A DNA stretch of 32,063 nt from Actinomycetota bacterium. Its GTDB lineage: Bacteria; Actinomycetota; Actinomycetes; Nanopelagicales; Nanopelagicaceae. The stretch is taken from positions 1 through 32,063 of the forward strand of contig WLMD01000003.1 in NCBI GenBank assembly GCA_009700405.1, written 5' to 3'. The position numbers and the translations under genes were made by a program. Below the pieces are notes generated by a model. The model ran no database searches. It was not told the origin of the DNA and worked only from the letters and a program-made list of their open reading frames with translations. This document shows, one piece after another, positions 25,098-32,063 of this stretch (the first letter of the stretch is position 1; the number at the start of each line of letters is the position of its first letter).

Positions 25098-26279
25098 CCG
25101 AAACCTTCCATTTTCGCTAACCAGAGTGCATTAACTCGGTTCATTAGTCTTGCGCAAGCTGCACGTGCAAATGCAACGAACAAGTTACCCATTCTTGATA
25201 CCAGTGGCGCGGTAACTATCAATCAAGTTGCAGGCCAGGGCTTGCCGCTATTCGTTAAAGCTAGTACGACTGACCGTTTCACTTTTCTTGGGCCCACGCC
25301 GTTGGTTGAGACAGACCCAACTAGAACGGGGGCTGTATCTCAAATCACCAAGGACCATCGAATGGTCTACCAAGCCCGAGACGACCTTCCACCGTGGGCC
25401 GTTGCCTTTACTATTTCAACTACCGATTCGCTCGGGCGTTTTGTCGTGGAAACAAGCGGAATGAATGGCTCGAGGTTGCCGCAGTATTCATGGCGATTGG
25501 TTTACAAGACTTCAACGGGGCCATGGATGTACCAAAGTATTGCCGGACTTTCGCGTCCTAATGATGATGCACACCATTTTGACGAGGTGTCATTAGGCGC
25601 ACCTGGTTCTTTTTCGATCCGACTGGAATTTGAAGCAACGACTAGTTTCTATGGCATTGGGCTTTCGGATGTCACCTCCACTATCTCTACGCTAACTTCC
25701 AACGCATCTCCACGAGTAGCAATACTGGGAGACTCTTGGGTATCTCCGGAATTTAACGAAACTGGACCTGTCCACGTTTGGGACGCTTTTACGGGGGCTT
25801 TAACGTGGATAACTGGCTGGAATGTTATATCTGCAGGAGTCGCCGGACAGGGTTATTTACAACCAGCCCGGGGTGGAACTGAAACCTACAAGGATCGAGT
25901 AGTCCGAGATCTTGTTCCGCAGAATCCAGATGTGATTATATTTACCGGTTCTCCAAATGATCCTTGGGGTCCTGGCAAATTTACAGATGAACAAATTGCG
26001 GCTGAAATGGGGCGCGATATTAAACTAGTTCAGGAAGCAAATCCAGATATTCTTATTATTGTTTGTTCGCCGTTTCAAACAGACCCGCATCAAGCATCGT
26101 TGATGCGAAAGGAAGCGGCTTCACTGGGCGTATCAATTATTGACTTTGCAACCCCTGCGCTCTTTGATGAAAATAATAATGCGCAACGTCAATTAGTAGA
26201 TGGTCACCCAACCAGACTGGGTAGTGCCTATATTGCGAATGAGATGCTGAAAAGGATTGCGGGACTAAACTCGAAATGA
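24810..26279 (+). CDS. Secreted SGNH-hydrolase-family protein, paralogue A
   Basis: Exported protein of 489 residues. Order: Sec signal (1-25, cut near ANAAA); a small Lys/Cys module with C33 and C49; a Pro/Thr/Ser linker (about 68-95); a beta-rich domain (about 105-290, GPTPLVE, SWRLVYK, FSIRLEFEA); then an SGNH domain. Block I is ILGDSW with nucleophile S309, block II SAGVAGQGY, block III FTGSPND with N383, and block V DGHPTRLG with H466 and D464. The aspartate is two, not three, residues before the histidine, a departure from the usual DxxH. An esterase or deacetylase acting on surface polysaccharide is the natural guess. ATG 24810 was chosen because the signal peptide begins there. There is no ribosome site; CATGAT six bases upstream could be a leaderless -10 box. 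Confidence 0.88.
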   Translation: MRKSFALLLAATAIIGLTLGVANAAAPVVGKKCSKAGLSAKVAGDRFTCTKSGKKLIWKKVIPAVVKAVPSPSPTQTMDPAPIIVAPSAPPEPTQTPKPSIFANQSALTRFISLAQAARANATNKLPILDTSGAVTINQVAGQGLPLFVKASTTDRFTFLGPTPLVETDPTRTGAVSQITKDHRMVYQARDDLPPWAVAFTISTTDSLGRFVVETSGMNGSRLPQYSWRLVYKTSTGPWMYQSIAGLSRPNDDAHHFDEVSLGAPGSFSIRLEFEATTSFYGIGLSDVTSTISTLTSNASPRVAILGDSWVSPEFNETGPVHVWDAFTGALTWITGWNVISAGVAGQGYLQPARGGTETYKDRVVRDLVPQNPDVIIFTGSPNDPWGPGKFTDEQIAAEMGRDIKLVQEANPDILIIVCSPFQTDPHQASLMRKEAASLGVSIIDFATPALFDENNNAQRQLVDGHPTRLGSAYIANEMLKRIAGLNSK

Positions 26280-26319
26280 ACAGATAAATCAAAGCCCGTC
26301 ATCCCAAGTTATTCGCTAA

Positions 26320-26337
26320 ATCTACGGAGAGGGAGAT
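26320..26337 (+). promoter_or_regulatory. Decayed copy of the SD-hairpin leader
   Basis: ATCTAC-GGAGAG-GGAGAT matches the leaders at 28053-28070 and 30345-30362 except for one base in the right arm (T to G), which breaks a pair. Four bases later, where the others have ATG, there is ATA (26342-26344). Confidence 0.85.
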
Positions 26338-26341
26338 AGAA

Positions 26342-26434
26342 ATACGCGAGGTCTCACTAGTTGCATGTCTCCTTTTACTTATCCGTCAGCGTGTTTTAAC
26401 TGTCTCTGGATCCCAGAAAAATGCCTCAAAATAA
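26342..26434 (+). pseudogene. Signal-peptide stub of a lost secreted-protein gene
   Basis: Reading from the ATA that replaces the start codon gives IREVSLVACLLLLIRQ and then about 15 more residues to a TAA at 26432. The codons parallel the 28075 gene: ATRCGCRAG, then CTTTTACT and TCAGCG in the same order with a one-base deletion between. The similarity ends where the 5' cassette of SGNH paralogue B begins (about 26408-26422). This looks like the first few dozen bases of a relative of the 28075 gene, cut off when the SGNH cassette arrived. It is probably not translated. Confidence 0.6.
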
Positions 26435-26786
26435 TCGGCGCGTCATCTATTTTTTCACTCTCATAAGTCATGATTGGCGGATGCGCAAATCCTTTGCACT
26501 TCTATTAGCCGCCACTGTAATCATTGGGCTGACCTTAGGGGTGGCTAACGCTGCCGCCCCTGTTGTAGGAAAAAAATGCTCCAAGGCAGGACTCAGTGCA
26601 AAAGTCGCAGGAGACAGATTTACCTGCACCAAATCAGGCAAGAAATTGATATGGAAGAAGGTTATTCCTGCAGTAATTAAGGCAGCGCCTTCGCCTTCGC
26701 CTACTCAAACTATGGATCCTGCGGCAGCAACTGTTGCCCCATCTGCCCCATCTGCCCCATCTGCCCCTCCTGAGCCCACTCAAACT
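26422..26786 (+). repeat. 5' cassette, copy B (pairs with 24751-25097)
   Basis: Second copy of the upstream-plus-signal-plus-module block. The 59 bases before the start codon are identical to copy A, stronger conservation than in the coding body. Similarity upstream of TGCCTC fades within about 14 bases at GGATCC, which marks the likely left edge. Confidence 0.92.
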
Positions 26787-27953
26787 CCAGCAGTTGCAGA
26801 GATCATGACGCCAATTACCTTGTCATCATTTGTGAGTTTGGCGCAATCTGCAATGGCTAATTCTGAAAATGCAATACCAATATTGGATACAGCGAATACA
26901 GTTCAAGTTCTAGAAGTTAAGAAAAATGAACTTCCTAATTTTCTTTTCGCTGATACAGTCCAGAAATTTTCCTTTTTTGGGCCAACGCCGTTAGTGGAGA
27001 AAGATTCGAGTCGCCTCCATGGCCTTTCATTAGTGAGTGCAGATGGTCGTAAGGTGTATCAATCCGACAGTGCAATCCCACCCTGGGGTGTTGGTTTTGA
27101 TTTCACTTCGGATGATCCCAAGGGTCGATTTATTGTTGAGACAAGTGCAACAGATAACTCTGGTACCTATTCCTGGCGCCTTGCCTATAAATCGGCAACA
27201 GGACCGTGGAAATATCAAAGTGTTAATGGAATCTCCCATAAGAATGATAATGAAAAGTTCTTCGATGAAGTCACACTAGGAGAAGCAGGGAAATTTTCAA
27301 TACGACTCGAATTTGAAGCTAAGACAACTTTCTATGGCCTAGGTCTGGCCGATAAGGCTGCATCAGTTACACCGCTACTTAAATCTTCTGCAGTGCGAGT
27401 GTTAATTGTTGGAGATTCATGGGTATGGCCATCATTTAACGAGTCAGGTCCGGTTCATGTATGGGACGCATACCCTGGCGCTCTTTCTTGGCTCTCCGGT
27501 TGGAATGTAATTTCTGCCGGAGTACGTGGCCAAGGTTATTTATCAGTTGCTGCAGATGAAACATATAAGGACCGAGTTGTTCGAGATGTCATTCCGCAGC
27601 ACCCGGCCGTGGTTATCTTCACTGGTTCATCAAATGATCACTTATTCGCAGATCAACAAATTGCTGAGGAAATGGGTCGAGATATTCAAGCGCTGCAAAA
27701 AGCTGATCCAGGTGTTTTGATTATTGTTTGTTCGCCATATGCAACTGGTGGGGATCAAAAAGCCCCGGGGCAGAGTAAGGCAATGAAGGCTGAGGCAAAT
27801 CGCATTGGAGTCCCTTACATCGACTTTATTAATCTGCCGCTCTTTGATCAGAGCAATAATGGGCAAGGACAACTATCGCAGGGCCATCCCACAAGACTGG
27901 GAAGCTCTTATATTGCACGTGCGCTACTCAAGGAACTTGCAGCTGTTAAGTAA
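26481..27953 (+). CDS. Secreted SGNH-hydrolase-family protein, paralogue B
   Basis: Exported protein of 490 residues with the same order as paralogue A: signal, C-x15-C Lys module, Pro-rich linker, beta domain, SGNH domain. The first ~90 residues are almost the same as A, while the rest looks about half identical by eye. Block I is IVGDSW with S313, block III FTGSSND with N385, and block V QGHPTRLG with H469. The aspartate expected near this histidine is Q467 here, so activity may be weaker, changed or rely on a Ser-His dyad. The linker carries three APS repeats where A has one. The start is placed by analogy with A. It probably acts on the same surface or extracellular glycan as A; this is inferred from family only. 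Confidence 0.87.
   Translation: MRKSFALLLAATVIIGLTLGVANAAAPVVGKKCSKAGLSAKVAGDRFTCTKSGKKLIWKKVIPAVIKAAPSPSPTQTMDPAAATVAPSAPSAPSAPPEPTQTPAVAEIMTPITLSSFVSLAQSAMANSENAIPILDTANTVQVLEVKKNELPNFLFADTVQKFSFFGPTPLVEKDSSRLHGLSLVSADGRKVYQSDSAIPPWGVGFDFTSDDPKGRFIVETSATDNSGTYSWRLAYKSATGPWKYQSVNGISHKNDNEKFFDEVTLGEAGKFSIRLEFEAKTTFYGLGLADKAASVTPLLKSSAVRVLIVGDSWVWPSFNESGPVHVWDAYPGALSWLSGWNVISAGVRGQGYLSVAADETYKDRVVRDVIPQHPAVVIFTGSSNDHLFADQQIAEEMGRDIQALQKADPGVLIIVCSPYATGGDQKAPGQSKAMKAEANRIGVPYIDFINLPLFDQSNNGQGQLSQGHPTRLGSSYIARALLKELAAVK
26736..26762 (+). repeat. Three in-frame GCCCCATCT repeats in the linker
   Basis: Three perfect nine-base units encode APS-APS-APS. Paralogue A has a single unit at the same place. 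Replication slippage is the simple explanation; the frame is kept. Confidence 0.95.
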
Positions 27954-28032
27954 ATGGAATCGAAAGGTTTGCGCAATTTATGGCCGTAGTTGCGCGCATT
28001 TGGTGATTTCAAGTTACTGTCCTCCTAGGGAA

Positions 28033-28070
28033 ATCCCGTCACGGGATACTGAATCTACGGAGAGGTAGAT
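28033..28070 (+). promoter_or_regulatory. Two-hairpin leader with the ribosome site in a loop (kelch gene)
   Basis: Hairpin 1 is ATCCCGT-C-ACGGGAT (28033-28047). Hairpin 2 is ATCTAC-GGAGAG-GTAGAT (28053-28070), with the Shine-Dalgarno GGAG/GAGG in its six-base loop. The ATG follows after TTCG. The 18 bases of hairpin 2 are identical to those at 30345-30362 although the flanks and the genes differ. CCTCCT at 28021-28026 could pair with the loop. A weak dyad, GCGCAA/TTGCGC (27971-27995), lies further upstream. Confidence 0.75.
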
Positions 28071-28074
28071 TTCG

Positions 28075-30264
28075 ATGCGCAAGTTTTCAATTTTTCTTTC
28101 ACTTTTACTGATTGCATCAGCGACCGCAGTAACTCAAGCTAGCTCCGCCTCAACGGTACAGATTTCCTTTGTGATGATGAATCCGCAGACTAAAGCCAAC
28201 GTAGGTTCTGGAATTCAGGTTTCCATCTATCCAGTTAACCATCCTCAGCAGCGCACAAATACAACAACAGATTCGAATGGAGTTGTATCTTTTGCACTGA
28301 ACCAAGAACGATACGGACTCGACTGGTATTGCGGTCCTTGCAACGCACCTGCTAGAACGAATGGTGCTACCGCATATTTGCTTCAACCCAAAAGTGATGG
28401 AACGTTTGAAGTACTCTCCATGGCAGATGAACCGGTTGCTCAAAACTCTGCAGGCGTATGGATCCTAACTACTGAAATACAAAAACCAGCGAAGAGTAAT
28501 TCGCCATGGAAACTTATGAGCCCACAGCCAGATCTTGGCGGAAGTGCGCGCTTGATGTTTTTGCTGACAAATGGAAAAGTCATGGTTCAAGTTTCTAATG
28601 GAGGTGTCGAGAGTCGCCAAAAATGGTGGCTACTAACTCCGGATATAAATGGTAATTACGACACAGGTACTTGGGAGCAAGCTCCAAGTCCAAAGGATTA
28701 CAACCCAACAACATACAGCGGGGCGGTCTTGCATGATGGCAATCTCATGGTTTTTGGAGGAGAGCAAAACGCCACTGATGCTGGAGTTGTCACGAATGGC
28801 ACAAATATTTGCCAAATCTATAATGTAGAAACTAACTCTTGGAGACTAATTGCACCTCCTAACAATGGCCAAGGTGACTGGAAGGCACTCATGGGTCCCA
28901 ACACCACTTTGGCTGATGGGCGCATATTAATTGGCGCGTCACCAGATGGCTCCAATGCGAATGAATCTATGTTGTATGACCCAATAACAAATAGTTGGGC
29001 GCTTACAGGAACAAACAAAGTGGCAGAGAATAACGAAGCTGGGTTCACGCTACTTCAAAACAATAAAGTTCTTACAACTCAACAACCGACCGGCACTTTA
29101 GGTACTGGAACGACTATCGCTGAAATATACGACCCTGCAACAGGGCTATGGTCATCGGCTGGAGAAACCAACGCTCTATTTAACTTCGTTGAAGTCGGAC
29201 CAGCCCTTGGCCTGCGAAATGGGAATGTACTTCAAACTGGTGCGCTTGGCGCGAATGGCCTATACAACCCAACAACTAATTCGTGGTCTGTCGTTCCTCC
29301 GTTCGCAAAGTTGAAGAATGGTTTACAACTCGTTGCTCAGGACAATGAGGCTGCGATTCTTCCAAATGGAAATATTCTTACCATTACTGCCACCTATATT
29401 CATGCCACCATTTCTGGCAACGGTATAGCTCCGGGCCGCTCGATGGCCCCTGCAAGATATGAAGAGTACGACTGGAGAACAAATTCTTGGATAGATTTGC
29501 CAGATAGTTTGTTGTCTGTCCCATCCTGGGGCGGCCCTAACATGACGTTTTTCCTGCCCTTGCCTAATGGTCAAATAATGATTGAGGAACGCGGCGGGAT
29601 TCAATTCTTTACCGGTACCGGATCTCCAGAAGCAAGTTGGGCTCCAGTCGTTTCCTCCGTTTCATCGCTGGATCTTGCACCAAAGACTCAATACACGATC
29701 TCGGGTAAGCAACTTTCTGGCTTAACGCAAGGTCTACATTGGGGGGATGAGTGGCAAGCGACCACTAATTACCCGCTTGTTCGTATCGTGAACAATGCAT
29801 CTCATCATGTCTTTTATGCAACTACTTCTGGCATAAGTAGTACATCCATTACTCCGATGGTGCCATCAACATTTAATATGACCATTGGATCAGATGTTGA
29901 GAATGGCCCTTCAAAGCTATATGTAGTTGCAACTGGAATCGCATCCCTACCAACTGATATCACGATTTCTGGTGGATCCAACAAGATCGCTGAGGAGAAA
30001 GCAGCAACTGAGTTGAAAGCCAAGCAAGAGTCCGATGCTAAGGCTGCAGCTGAGTTGAAAGCGAAAAAGGATGCCGAGGCTAAAGCAGCCGCTGACAAAG
30101 CTGCAAAGGAGAAAGTGGCAGCCGATGCACTTGCACAGCAAAAACCGACCGCAGTATCTAAGCCACTTGCAAAGAAAAAAGTTATTACGTGCATGAAAGG
30201 CAATCTCACAAAGAAGGTTTCTGCGATTAAGCCAGTCTGTCCGAAGGGATTTAAGAAGAAGTAG
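28075..30264 (+). CDS. Secreted kelch / galactose-oxidase-like beta-propeller protein with Lys/Cys C-terminal module
   Basis: Exported protein of 729 residues. Order: Sec signal (1-25, ends QASSAS); a beta domain with a TTDSNGVVSFAL motif like carboxypeptidase-regulatory folds (about 26-125); a propeller with kelch-type blades (about 140-515: GNLMVFGGE, YNVETNSWRLI, DGRILIG, YDPITNSWAL, YDPATGLWSS, YNPTTNSWSVV); an E-set domain like the galactose-oxidase C-terminus (about 533-635, LSGLTQGLHWGDEWQATTNY, PLVRI); a Lys/Ala-rich helical spacer (639-688); and a basic tail with C706 and C722. I could not place the copper ligands of galactose oxidase, so enzymatic activity is uncertain; glycan binding or oxidation are options. 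The tail probably attaches the protein to the envelope. Start is set by the hairpin leader. Confidence 0.85.
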   Translation: MRKFSIFLSLLLIASATAVTQASSASTVQISFVMMNPQTKANVGSGIQVSIYPVNHPQQRTNTTTDSNGVVSFALNQERYGLDWYCGPCNAPARTNGATAYLLQPKSDGTFEVLSMADEPVAQNSAGVWILTTEIQKPAKSNSPWKLMSPQPDLGGSARLMFLLTNGKVMVQVSNGGVESRQKWWLLTPDINGNYDTGTWEQAPSPKDYNPTTYSGAVLHDGNLMVFGGEQNATDAGVVTNGTNICQIYNVETNSWRLIAPPNNGQGDWKALMGPNTTLADGRILIGASPDGSNANESMLYDPITNSWALTGTNKVAENNEAGFTLLQNNKVLTTQQPTGTLGTGTTIAEIYDPATGLWSSAGETNALFNFVEVGPALGLRNGNVLQTGALGANGLYNPTTNSWSVVPPFAKLKNGLQLVAQDNEAAILPNGNILTITATYIHATISGNGIAPGRSMAPARYEEYDWRTNSWIDLPDSLLSVPSWGGPNMTFFLPLPNGQIMIEERGGIQFFTGTGSPEASWAPVVSSVSSLDLAPKTQYTISGKQLSGLTQGLHWGDEWQATTNYPLVRIVNNASHHVFYATTSGISSTSITPMVPSTFNMTIGSDVENGPSKLYVVATGIASLPTDITISGGSNKIAEEKAATELKAKQESDAKAAAELKAKKDAEAKAAADKAAKEKVAADALAQQKPTAVSKPLAKKKVITCMKGNLTKKVSAIKPVCPKGFKKK

Positions 30265-30324
30265 AACCTGACAGGACGAGCCAGATTCGAACTTAAGTAG
30301 ACGGAACCATGATTGGGCTAGTCA

Positions 30325-30362
30325 CCTCAAATCCTTGAGGCATTATCTACGGAGAGGTAGAT
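30325..30362 (+). promoter_or_regulatory. Two-hairpin leader with the ribosome site in a loop (metallopeptidase gene)
   Basis: Hairpin 1 is CCTCAA-ATCC-TTGAGG (30325-30340). Hairpin 2 is ATCTAC-GGAGAG-GTAGAT (30345-30362). ATG 30367 follows after TGGA. ACCTC (30324-30328), part of hairpin 1, can also pair with GAGGT (30354-30358) of the ribosome site, so two exclusive folds are possible. Confidence 0.75.
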
Positions 30363-30366
30363 TGGA

Positions 30367-31875
30367 ATGCGCCACAGAGTAGGTCTATTAAATGTTTTAA
30401 TCCTTACGTTGGTAATGGCGCTTATTCCAACCTCAGCCTTAGCCGCTTACATGGCAAAACCAGCTGTTTACTATCATGCAAAGAACACTATTGATGCCCG
30501 GATGGTCTCAGAAGCCGGCTATGGGTGTGCTAATCCAACTAAGACCAAAGCAACTCTTCAGGCGTTCGTTGGGAAAAAATGGCTCAACATCAAACCAATC
30601 CGATCAGGCTGGATTCCTGATAAGGAATCATGTGGAGATTCTTCTTTTGGTAGCAAAACATCGCGGGCGTGGATCACGGCATATATTGATCCGGGCACAA
30701 TTGTTCGATGGTATTACGTAGGTGAAATTAGTATTCAAGACCATGACTCTAAGGGAAATGGCATTGGCGTTGCTTATACATTTAGCAACGCTTACCAAAA
30801 TATAGTGCCACACTCAGTTGTTGGTGGATATGGAATTACTTGGGAAAACGTCTCATCCAGAATAAATGACATTGCTGCAGCATCATGGACGGATGCGCAA
30901 GCAACCATTCTGCGCAACGCAAATTTACCGAGTGCATTGTCTGGGTATAAGTCGTATATAAGTCCAGGGGCGCTGCTAGTTGACCCGAATGTTGGTGAAG
31001 CTGATAGGTATTTGAAAAGAACCTTTTCGTTATTCGCAAGAATCCCATCTCCAAGGAGCATTATTTTTGTAGCAACGACTCAGGAAGAAAGAGTTGCATC
31101 AGAGTTACAAATCGACACCATGTACAAGGACAGCGGGTGGATAAAGGGTGCGTTAGACGACATATTTGGAATAAATACGAGCCAACCAGCTGGTTCTGTT
31201 TTCACTCAAATCAAATGTGATGGGCACGATCATGCTAGGAGCCGTTCCACTTACCCTGATGGATCAATAGCCACTGCGTTGATGTTTAGTGTTTGCCCAA
31301 ATATGGAGCAATTTCGAACCCATATCAATGGTGTGCATACGATGGCTCACGAATATGTGCACTCTATTCAAGTAGCAGTGCTCACCAACACCCTTGACCG
31401 AAAGAGGTTTGAACCCTGCTGGTTGAGAGAGGGTGGGCCAGAGTGGACCCAGGCAGTTGTTTCAGATAATTTCCAGCAGTATCTATCTGTCAAACATCTA
31501 GAGCCATACTATTTAAGTACTGACTCTGTTCAAAGAACACAAACCACGGCCAGAACTTGGACCAAGGATGAAGTTGATGGCTATTTAAACCGAGCTAACG
31601 ACCCAACCACTTGTTCGGCAACCAGTGAATTTGCTCTTGCATACTCTTTGGGTGAGGTAGCTACTGAAACTTTAGTAAGTATCGGTGGCTCAGAATCCTT
31701 CTTTGCTCTGCAAGAACGTCTTGCATTAGGTGAAAGTTCCAACCAAGCCTTTCGTGAAATATATGGCAAATCGTGGGATGAGGTTCGACCAATACTTGCC
31801 GAAGTTGTAGCTCAAGTAATTACTCTCTCGTGGCAATCACAGGCTTTGACCTATCAAAGTCTGCCAAAAAACTGA
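30367..31875 (+). CDS. Secreted HEXXH zinc-metallopeptidase-like protein
   Basis: Exported protein of 502 residues with a Sec signal (1-27, ends SALAA). The N-terminal part (about 30-140) is a beta domain with a cysteine pair (YGCANP, ESCGDS) and WITAYIDPGTIVRWYYVG. The C-terminal part is a probable metallopeptidase: HEYVH with ligands H328 and H332 and catalytic E329, then WLREGGPEW with E355, 23 residues after the second histidine, as in gluzincins. A helix with FALAYSLGEVATETLVSIGG follows, resembling the tail of such domains. I do not recognise a named family. The leader hairpin sets the start. Role may be in degrading extracellular protein or trimming neighbouring surface proteins; not shown. 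Confidence 0.78.
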   Translation: MRHRVGLLNVLILTLVMALIPTSALAAYMAKPAVYYHAKNTIDARMVSEAGYGCANPTKTKATLQAFVGKKWLNIKPIRSGWIPDKESCGDSSFGSKTSRAWITAYIDPGTIVRWYYVGEISIQDHDSKGNGIGVAYTFSNAYQNIVPHSVVGGYGITWENVSSRINDIAAASWTDAQATILRNANLPSALSGYKSYISPGALLVDPNVGEADRYLKRTFSLFARIPSPRSIIFVATTQEERVASELQIDTMYKDSGWIKGALDDIFGINTSQPAGSVFTQIKCDGHDHARSRSTYPDGSIATALMFSVCPNMEQFRTHINGVHTMAHEYVHSIQVAVLTNTLDRKRFEPCWLREGGPEWTQAVVSDNFQQYLSVKHLEPYYLSTDSVQRTQTTARTWTKDEVDGYLNRANDPTTCSATSEFALAYSLGEVATETLVSIGGSESFFALQERLALGESSNQAFREIYGKSWDEVRPILAEVVAQVITLSWQSQALTYQSLPKN

Positions 31876-31915
31876 TTCCTCATGAAATTTGCTGGGCTTC
31901 ACACACATCCTTAAG

Positions 31916-31989
31916 TGGGGCGAGTCGGGCTCGAACCGACGACGACAGAATTATGAGTTCTGGGCTCTAACCAACTGAGCTACCGCCCC
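31916..31989 (-). tRNA. tRNA with CAT anticodon (Met, or Ile2)
   Basis: On the minus strand a full cloverleaf of 74 bases is present. The acceptor stem is GGGGCGG with TCGCCCC (one G-T pair), D arm GCTC/GAGC, anticodon stem CAGAA/TTCTG with loop CTCATAA (anticodon 31953-31955), T arm GTCGG-TTCGAGC-CCGAC, and discriminator A. CCA is not encoded. G1-C72 pairing excludes the usual initiator form. Elongator Met is most likely; Ile2 with lysidine cannot be ruled out by eye. Confidence 0.95.
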
Positions 31990-32063
31990 TTGACCTACTG
32001 GGTAAAGATAGTTGAGTTCGCTATGCGGAACAAAACCGACTCTTCGTAGACAGGCAGGATATC

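Noticed and set aside
30270..30297. GACGAGCCAGATTCGAAC resembling the T arm of a tRNA
   Set aside because: No acceptor, D or anticodon stems can be drawn around it; likely chance or at most a short remnant.

Overview
The window looks like chromosome of a low-GC planktonic actinobacterium. Base composition is roughly balanced, genes are packed with 1-4 base overlaps, exported proteins carry Sec signals, and the Lys/Cys-rich modules on secreted proteins resemble those I associate with freshwater acI (Nanopelagicales) genomes. That placement is an inference from style, not from a marker gene. No phage, insertion sequence, CRISPR array or replication origin was seen.

Layout. (1) 1-8636: two divergent peptide/nickel-type ABC import units. 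On the minus strand a substrate-binding protein is followed by a DppB-type permease that runs off the left edge. On the plus strand lies DppC-type permease, binding protein, intercistronic hairpin, DppB-type permease, DppD and DppF ATPases. (2) 8644-12096: a small lipoprotein on the minus strand and a secreted type I pullulanase on the plus strand. (3) 12100-24668: a catabolic island. It holds a DadA-like FAD oxidoreductase, a DUF917/S-Me-THD protein overlapping a short HyuA-like hydantoinase/oxoprolinase, a SnoaL-like protein, an M19 dipeptidase, a PucR-type regulator, an Asp/Glu/hydantoin racemase, a three-gene ribose-type ABC importer and an SDR. The likely theme is uptake and opening of a cyclic amide, ureide or D-amino-acid derivative, switched by the PucR protein. 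The substrate cannot be read from the sequence. (4) 24751-31875: a run of large secreted proteins: two SGNH-hydrolase paralogues, a kelch/galactose-oxidase-like protein and an HEXXH metallopeptidase. (5) 31916-31989: a CAT-anticodon tRNA on the minus strand.

The most unusual part is region 4. An identical 18-base hairpin, ATCTAC-GGAGAG-GTAGAT, carries the ribosome-binding site in its loop directly before two non-homologous secreted-protein genes. A third, slightly decayed copy precedes a truncated signal-peptide stub between the SGNH genes. The SGNH genes share a nearly identical 5' cassette (including about 59 bases upstream of the start) but have diverged bodies. A C-x15-C, Lys-rich module sits at the N-terminus of the SGNH proteins and at the C-terminus of the kelch protein. 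Together this looks like a modular surface-protein locus that evolves by cassette shuffling and shares a translational control element.

Other notable points are a heptamer array that holds the stop codons of two convergent genes, hairpins directly after both plus-strand binding-protein genes, and dyads in the control regions of the catabolic island.
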